Below are positions 21,036 through 40,000 of a stretch of 40,000 bases of DNA, in pieces (positions within the stretch are counted from its first letter, which is position 1; each line of letters opens with the position of its first letter). The notes under the pieces were generated by a model, which saw only the letters and a program-made list of their open reading frames with translations, did not search any database and was not told the origin of the DNA. The stretch is from Mesostigma viride (lineage: Eukaryota > Streptophyta > Mesostigmatophyceae > Mesostigmatales > Mesostigmataceae): the NCBI GenBank assembly GCA_009746045.1, contig RPFO01000296.1:425001-465000 (forward strand), in the 5' to 3' direction. A program made the translations under genes and the position numbers.

Positions 21036-23331
21036 TAATGGCATAGCTCAGCAGAGAGTAGCTCTAGAGAGCTGCATGGGCAAAGCATGGCTAACTACTT
21101 AAAAGCTAATGCATCATCGGGTGTGGATCCCATCATAGGCATACATGTACATGGCCACGTTGGCTATAAGCCTTCGTATTCTACACTACTGCTATAGTCC
21201 CCTAGGCTGGGGTTGCACTGAGGGTGCTGGGGCGGTGGGGGTCGCCTGCCAGGGCTTGTTGTGGTCGACGTAGATCTATGACCGCCCCCCTCTGGACAGT
21301 ATACCGGTTTCTTCCCTGCCGCTGCATGTCTGCCGGAGCTGGAGGTATATAGGTCGGCCATAGCTCTTCCCCCCATGCATGACAGGCTCCCCCTTCGCTG
21401 GGCATAGCTTGAAGATCATGGGCCGGATGCAAGTGCCCTGGTGCACCTAGAGCAGGGGTCCTTTACATTCCCACCCTTGCAGGAAGTAGCTTAGAATGTA
21501 TGATAGGCCATATGCCCCTTCTCTGGGCTATGTGCTACATATACTCCCAACGGATTTATGTTCCTAATTAATAGCTCGGGACCGTCGCCGTTGTTGCGCT
21601 GCGGCTGGCCAGGGTCAAGTCGTCGTCCAGTGTGCAGGGAAGCCTCGAGCCGCTTGCGAGGGTGCACGAGCCGCTTGCGGCGCGTGACGATTCAACAAAA
21701 GCTTAATTGCCCTCAAAGGTGAGCTCAAAGGTGAGCAGCAGCGGGGCCGGGCGGTCCCGCCTTAGCCCGCGAGCGGGGAAGGCGGAACGGGCCGGCCTTG
21801 ACCAGCTTGAGCTCGATCACCAATGAGGGCCATTAATTATTTGATTGATTAATTAAACATGTGCTGCCGTTAGGGAGTCACGGAGCACCGGAGTACTTTT
21901 AACCCTGTATATGCACAATGAGCCATGGCCGCGGGGCAAGGATTTTGTCTGCAAGCGCCTAGGTGCATTGCAGCTTCTCGATCGGAGTTCTCATCTTCCA
22001 GCAGGTCGAAGTGCTTGACCATGACGTTATGGCTGCACTTCTCGAGCTCGGCCTCCTCGCGCGGATCGGGTGGAGCGTCTGTTGCTTGAGCTGTGCGGCG
22101 ATGCATGGCGGAGGTGGTGGCGGGTCATGGTGTGGTTCAGCATGCAGCATGGCGGCCCATGCAGGTCTGGCCCCGGGGGGAAGGAGCATCGTCGGCCGCT
22201 GCATCCATGGGCAGCGGGGGCTGGCTCGATCGGCAGCAATGTCCTTCACCGCCTGGGCGATGAGGCCTGCGGTGTTTTGCACCGGCACTCGATGGCGATC
22301 ATTGGCGATGGCGATGGCGTTGTCCTTGCATGCATGAGTGAGGCGCTTGGGCGATGTCACGGAGCTGGGCGGTGATGGCGTCGGTGGTGGCGGTGGTGGC
22401 GGTGGAGTCACGTGGAGGTGGAGGCGAGGAGGGTGGAGGTGGCGGTACGTGGAAATGCAGTGGGGAGTACGGGCAGCCAGCGTGGCGGCGCCCATGGCTG
22501 CAACATCTGCAGCCAGCTAGGGGTTTGGCACGTGCTGCTCGATGGCCTCCTGAAGGTGAATGGAGGAGGAAGGTGGATTCGGTCAAGGGGGAGGGCCGGG
22601 ACCCAGCCAGAGGTTGTCGGCAGAGAGCAGCCTGCATGAAGGAGGGAGAAGAGAGCGGCAAGCTGAAATCGAGGACGAGACCAACCGGGCAGGTGATCAG
22701 GTCCGCGGTGAGAAAACCCGCCGTTGACTCCATTGCAGAGGCGTGAACTGGCGTAGAAGTGCTGGCACAGGGCAGGCAAGGAGCGAGGCGTACGACCCAT
22801 AAAACACATGCTCATTGCTCCAGGAGCTTGATTGGGGGCTGTTGAAAATATAGCCGGGCTGGTTGACGTCAAAGTCACGCTCGGACCAGACCTGTAGGTT
22901 CGCCAGGGCGCGGCCATGCGCTTGGCCTGCATGGCCGGCTCAGGCGATGCCCGAGGGCGCCCGGGGCAACCCGGGGCAAGCCCTGGGGGGGGGCCTGGGC
23001 GACCACCGGTGCTTTCAAGCACTGGCATGACTAGTCGGCACCGCTGCCTTCCGGGCCTGAGGGCGAAGCTGCAGCCGGATCGAGCTGCAGACGTATTTTC
23101 AGGGCTCAGACAGCGCAGCCAACAGGCTGCATTGCGTTACTGCGTAGAGGAGCGTTTCCTCGTCATAGTATTGCGTAATAGCTTCGCGAAAATATACCAG
23201 CGCGTGTGAGTCTTAGAAAGACGAAGCGATTGTGACATTCACGGCCAAACCTGGTGTCCAAATATGATCGAAAGTTATGAGCTCCGCCGTCAGCTAGCCA
23301 TGGCTATCTCGTGGCTCGAGTGGCTTGTGGC
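21036..23331 (-). mobile_element. HAL1-like ORF1-only LINE, copy 5, degenerate, with nested insertions
   Basis: Minus orientation. Family landmarks are the short 3'UTR piece near 21045-21230, ORF1 fragments scattered in all frames (TTGTTGTGGTCGACGTAG for the C-terminus, GCCTGGGCGATGAGGCC for the coiled-coil part), and the 5'UTR and 5' end near 23200-23331. The last 230 bases or so of the 3'UTR are missing at the 3' end. Two small 3' fragments of the same family are inserted in it, at about 21382-21570 and 21828-21890. Many extra GCATGC-type bases suggest heavy decay. Confidence 0.65.
21382..21570 (+). mobile_element. nested HAL1-like 3' fragment with target-site duplication
   Basis: The fragment includes GGTGCACCTAGAGCAGGGG, CCCACCCTTGCAGGAAGTAG and CCCAACGG, ending in CCTAATTAAT. 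ATAGCTC precedes it (about 21361) and follows it (about 21571), splitting the ORF1 C-terminal region of copy 5. This is a plausible 7-bp target duplication. Confidence 0.6.
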
Positions 23332-23446
23332 TTATTGCAAATGGCAGCCCGCATTTCTCCTTGCCAATCATGCGGGCACCCGTGGAGTAAGGACAGTCCG
23401 GCCCTCAACAAGCCCTGCATCCTCCTCAGCAGTTGTGCATCATTGA

Positions 23447-23448
23447 TT

Positions 23449-23545
<97 letters not shown>

Positions 23546-23577
23546 CTGTAAGTAAGTAAGTAAGTAAGTAAGTAACT
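23447..23577. repeat. (AAGT)n microsatellite
   Basis: About 32 units of TAAG, with one AACTG interruption near 23545. A second short run lies at 23694-23716, directly at the end of the long-inverted-repeat element, whose terminus itself reads GTAAGTAAGTACTTG. The arrays may have expanded from that terminus. Confidence 0.9.
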
Positions 23578-23712
23578 AATTAGGAACTAGATAGCTTACA
23601 CCATCCATTCCATCCCATGTTCCCCTCCCACTGAGGACTTATGCTTGCACGTACGTGACGCAGTCACGTGTTCATTAATTAGTTAATTAATTAAGTAAGT
23701 AAGTAAGTAGTA

Positions 23713-24945
23713 AGTACTTGTGTGTCATGCATGCGCATGGGCATGCCACGGAGCACTATCTATGCTAGAATCTCATATTAGAAAAAAATGTCACGAGAGT
23801 TATACAAATATCGTCTGCATCATGCCCCAACCGTATCAAGGAGACAACCGTATAGTCACTAAAGCTAGCCTGGGGCTAGTAATCCAGTCATCTGAGCTGT
23901 CCTCTACCGGCTGGAATGGCTGACGAGGCGGTCAGTAGTGTAGCGGCCATCCTCAGGGGCAATAACCTCTGGACACCTGCGGAATAGCTTCTACCCTGAA
24001 TTCTAGCAATGGGCCCGTGGGCCGGAGAAAACACTGAGGATCATGCCCCTCAGGAAGGTGCTTATCGCAGACGGCAGCCAATTTCTGCTTGTCTATCAGG
24101 CGCGCGCGGAGTACAGATAGTCCCAGAAGCCCTGCATCCTCGATCAAGCAATTGTGTCATGTGCATAGGTCCGGGTCGCGCGGCGTCGGTGCGGGGCGGG
24201 CAGAAGTTTGCCAGTGGGTTGGGACGGGACAAGCTAGGGGACCCTGCCATAGGAGGATCGAGGTGTCTACCTGGTTGGCCAGTCCTCAGCCTGCCCGCAG
24301 GGGCCACATCGGTATTCACCTGGTCTGTGCGGGCAAGATGGCCGGCAAAGAGGGGGTGGCGTTGTCGGATGGTATGGGTTACAAGAGGGAGCTCGCAGTA
24401 TGAGCTCGGCCCGGACGCGTGCTTGAGGATGCAGGGCTTTTGAGTATCTGTACTCCACGCCCGCATGCATGCATGATAGACAAGGAGAAATGGGCTGCCC
24501 CAGGGCTGCCGTCTGCGATAAACACCTTCCTGCGGGGCATGCTCTTCTTTTCTCCCCACAGGCCCCGCGCAGCCAATTATTGCTAGGATGCAGGGAAGAA
24601 GTCCGCAGGTGAAGGTTACTGGGCCCAGAGCTGAGGATAGCCGCTTCACATGCAACCGCCTCGTCTGCCATTACAGTAGAGGATAGCTCAGATGAGGATT
24701 ATATCCCCCTCTAGTGACTATCATCAAGGAGACAACCAGCGCAGGCCAGAAATTGGGATCTCGAATCCGATGTAGTGACTATTATAATATAATATTTCTG
24801 GCCTGCACTCGTTGTCTCCTTGATACGATCGGGGCATGATGCAGACGATATTTGTAACTTTTGTGTAATTATTTTTCTAATGAGATTAGCATAGTACTCC
24901 ATGGCATGCCCATGCGCATGACACGCATGCAAGTACTTACTTACC
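23713..24945. mobile_element. long-inverted-repeat (foldback or MULE-like) element, about 1.23 kb
   Basis: The left arm (23713-about 24145) and the inverse of the right arm (about 24430-24945) match over some 430-500 bases. Shared landmarks, in order, are AAGTACTTG, GCATGGGCATGCCA, CAAATATCGTCTGCATCATG, GACGAGGCGGT, GCTTATCGCAGACGGCAGCC, GGAGTACAGATA and GCCCTGCATCCTC. The loop is about 285 bases and non-coding. No transposase is seen. The right arm is longer because it contains a 102-bp MITE. A solo arm lies at 12403-12680. Arms this long fit foldback or Mutator-like elements; the target duplication could not be settled because of the adjoining AAGT repeats. Confidence 0.7.
24723..24824. mobile_element. 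complete 102-bp MITE
   Basis: The left end ATCAAGGAGACAACCAGCGC continues to GGCCAGAAAT. The right end is its inverse (ATTTCTGGCC ... GTTGTCTCCTTGAT) with one or two mismatches, giving inverted repeats of about 30 bases around a 40-base AT-rich centre. Half copies occur at 2374, 9147, 36299 and, shorter, at 35172 and 35511. Confidence 0.75.
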
Positions 24946-24974
24946 CGACCCGGGTGCGGCGCTTTTGTACGTAG

Positions 24975-25420
24975 CGAACGCCAAGGAATCATGTGACGGA
25001 GCATTCGAGTGACAGTGCCGTCAAGCTGCTCGCTCAGCACCCAGCTGGTCCAGGGTCCACGCCTCACAGCCGTAGAGGATATGCTGAGGACGAGGGCCTT
25101 GAACAGAATGCGCTTGCGCCACTCACTCAGGTAGCGATCGACATGCCCAGACTCCAGAACCTTTCGAGGCGGCGGATGGCCGCCCAGGCCTGGCCAATAT
25201 GCAGGTGTTGATGCATGTCGTCGGTCGTGGAGCCAGTGCTGCCAAGCTAGGAGCTTGAAGCGAGTGGCCGGGGGCCGGGACGGGGCTCATGCATGCCGTC
25301 CATGCTGCAGCAGGAGGAGGGTGGTGGCCGGGGTGGTCCCTAGCTGCGGGGAAGCCGATGGCCATGACCTCCGTTTTCTTGCTGATCATAAGCCCTACCG
25401 CCCGCGCTTCCAGTGACAAC
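24975..25420 (-). pseudogene. LINE ORF2 remnant, reverse transcriptase C-terminal part
   Basis: On the minus strand, 25419-25355 encodes EARAVGLMISKKTEVMAIG, the segment typical of the region after the catalytic YxDD in LINE reverse transcriptases (GLxINxxKTxVM). Further on, 25120-25040 encodes EWRKRILFKALVLSI, and after a frameshift YGCEAWTLDQLG, matching the LINE consensus around LFKALVLxxLLYGCExWTL. Frameshifts separate the pieces, and no upstream palm or endonuclease is in the window. A relative of this LINE could be the helper for the ORF1-only elements, but nothing here links them directly. Confidence 0.7.
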
Positions 25421-26840
25421 TAGTACGAAGTGAGACAACTATGCCTTGACTTTCAAGGACTACTACTCCTTTGAACAATTGCTTTTTTGCTTTATAGTTC
25501 ATCTTGAATGCAGGCCACAGCCCCGGGACTTGGTTAATTTTCAAGTCTTTGTTTGTTTTAACATTTTTGGGCGAAAAAGTTTCGAGCGATTCTTTATTTT
25601 ATAAAACTTCCAATGCGGGCGGTGTAGTTGACTTGGACCTTTTGATAGATTGCTGCATCATTCTGTCCTCGATGGCTACAGAGACTGGCAGATTCATCAC
25701 CAGATCTTTGCCCCTTTCCTCTCACACGTGAAGTTACTCTAGTCCTCATACGACGTTGGACCGCCATGCCTCCAGGAATGGTTGTCTCACGGACAGTACG
25801 CCCACTACAAGTTGGATTTATTGACTTGTGAACACGCACCATGTGCTTGCGTCGGCATGCGCGGAGGCAGGTCGCACAGTATTTATACCATGCAGAGCTG
25901 CATGGGGCACAAAGTGCTTCACAGATCCGATGACACAACATAAGCATGACAAAAATTCTCGGCACCCCAGCAATATGCCGTGGTTAGGGACTGAGGCGGT
26001 TTCCCTAGTCGGCCGCCAGGCTCAAGTAGTGAGCACTACCATCTGAGCGGGTTCCCAGGCATGCTAAGGGCCCCATGACACAGCGCCTTGCCCCCCCCAA
26101 ATATTGTTGAGGCAAGAAGCAAATATATTCGCGCCCAAATATATTCGTCAAGACACTTGTATCTCTCGAGGCCACATTTCTCTCGAGGATTCCACACTTT
26201 CGCCCACGGATTACGAATTCCCGATCCTGCATGGGAGTACACCAACAGGAAGGTGCGTGCACATAGAAGGTTTAGCGTGGCAGCTTTAGAGACAAAGTGG
26301 CAAAGTTCTTTCATATATTCCTCATTCTCTATCTCCTCTTCAGTTGCCAAACAGATGCATACGATTATGGACAACGGCAACGCACACATGTGCAAACATG
26401 GTGCAAACATATACCCTGCACACACATGCACATGCAAGGCTCTGACCCTCGCCATGTGAAGCCCGTGCAGGTGGTCTCATTCTTGACATCAAAGCTTACG
26501 CTTGCTGTCATCAGGGTCATTGCCATCTCAAGCCCAGAGCACCAAATGCAATGTCTCCTGGGTCTACCAAGCGCTTGGTCTTGAATGTCATAAAAAATGA
26601 TGGTATGCTCGATAGTGAAAGTTTGGCAAGATACAAGGGTGAGGGCAGGAGTACTACTTATGGGGTACTACACGCTAAGGGTGGAAGCCTTGCAATGGCA
26701 CTCGTGACAGTATTCAATGGCTATGAAGTTGCCTTGTGAAAGCTACCCGCTAGACAATCAGCCCAGGCACACACAGCCCATGACACCGATGTCATCTCAG
26801 CTGAGCCAAATACCCATGCACATCAACGGTATCTTACGCA
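25421..26840. other. intergenic, no gene recognised
   Basis: Several frames of 60-140 codons exist on both strands (for example around 25600-25960 and 26040-26460), but none has recognisable domains or splice-consistent structure. It is the downstream flank of the ACL5-like gene. Confidence 0.4.
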
Positions 26841-26844
26841 ACAC

Positions 26845-27240
26845 ACCTATATGGTTGTTGCTAGCAAACGGACCCATGCCCATGGATGGTTTGATAGCAA
26901 CGCACTCTGTGTGTATATGGTTGTTGCTAGCAAACACACACCCATGCCCATGGATGGTTTGATAGCAACGCACTCTGTGTGTATATGGTTGTTGCTAGCA
27001 AACACACACCCATGCCCATGGATGGTTTGATAGCAACGCACTCTGTGTGTATATGGTTGTTGCTAGCAAAAACACACCCATGCCCATGGATGGTTTGATA
27101 GCAACGCACTCTGTGTGTATATGGTTGTTGCTAGCAAACACACACCCATGCCCATGGATGGTTTGATAGCAACGCACTCTGTGTGTATATGGTTGTTGCT
27201 AGCGAACGCGCCCATGCCCCTCGATGGTTTACTAGCAAAA
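26845..27240. repeat. 68-bp minisatellite downstream of the last ACL5-like exon
   Basis: Five near-identical 68-bp units plus degenerate edges. On the minus strand each contains CCATGGGCATGGGTGTGTG and, after it, GCTAGCAACAACCA. The terminal exon ends with nearly the same string (CTATGGGCATGGGTGTGTTT, then TAGCAACAACCA). The array therefore looks like amplified copies of the end of the coding sequence and the start of the 3'UTR. Confidence 0.85.
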
Positions 27241-27267
27241 TAAACTTGTGCGAGTGTGTGGTTGTTG

Positions 27268-39960
<12,693 letters not shown>

Positions 39961-40000
39961 GGGGAGGAGGATCATCCTACACTCTGCGATATAGTGAATG

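Noticed and set aside
26845-27240. Peptide-repeat ORFs (MRCYQTIHGHGC...)
   Set aside because: They repeat in three frames because the 68-bp unit is not a multiple of three; they are derived from the minisatellite.

Overview
This is nuclear DNA of a eukaryote, probably an alga or related protist. The main gene has ten exons in the window, all with GT-AG introns. It encodes an aminopropyltransferase of the plant/algal ACL5 (thermospermine synthase) type. The rest is dominated by non-LTR retrotransposons, TTAA-inserted DNA transposons, MITEs and satellites. The lineage cannot be fixed from sequence alone; a green alga is a guess.

Layout. 1-2000 holds one doubtful ORF. 2000-9220 is a repeat nest: two full-length copies of an ORF1-only LINE (HAL1-like, about 1.95 kb, with 9-10 bp target-site duplications and a TTAA-type tail) inside older fragments, then a truncated LTR retrotransposon (LTR, primer-binding site, gag-like ORF). 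9220-12400 is lower-copy DNA. It carries one intronless gene at 11101-12252 that fuses a nucleotidyltransferase to a GHMP-type sugar kinase. 12400-25420 is a second nest: three more HAL1-like copies, two 1.7-kb elements with piggyBac-style ends (TTAA duplications, CCC-starting inverted repeats), a 1.2-kb long-inverted-repeat element with a small MITE inside, and a LINE reverse-transcriptase remnant.

27268-39684 is the minus-strand ACL5-like gene. It runs off the right edge, so its first exons are missing. Ten exons join in one frame to 273 codons plus stop, with every intron phase matching. About 12.4 kb of genomic span encodes 822 bases.

The most striking observation is in these introns. 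Many contain serial, decaying copies of the neighbouring exon border, each made of the last or first 10-50 exon bases plus the adjoining donor or acceptor. Some satellites in the gene look like amplified splice junctions. This suggests that introns grow by repeated duplication of the splice junction. Large simple arrays, (GGGT)n, (ACT)n and (TTGGG)n, lie in the same introns.

The retrotransposon and transposon copies give a relative insertion order, because older copies elsewhere in the window serve as empty sites. No tRNA, rRNA, CRISPR array or prokaryotic operon was found.
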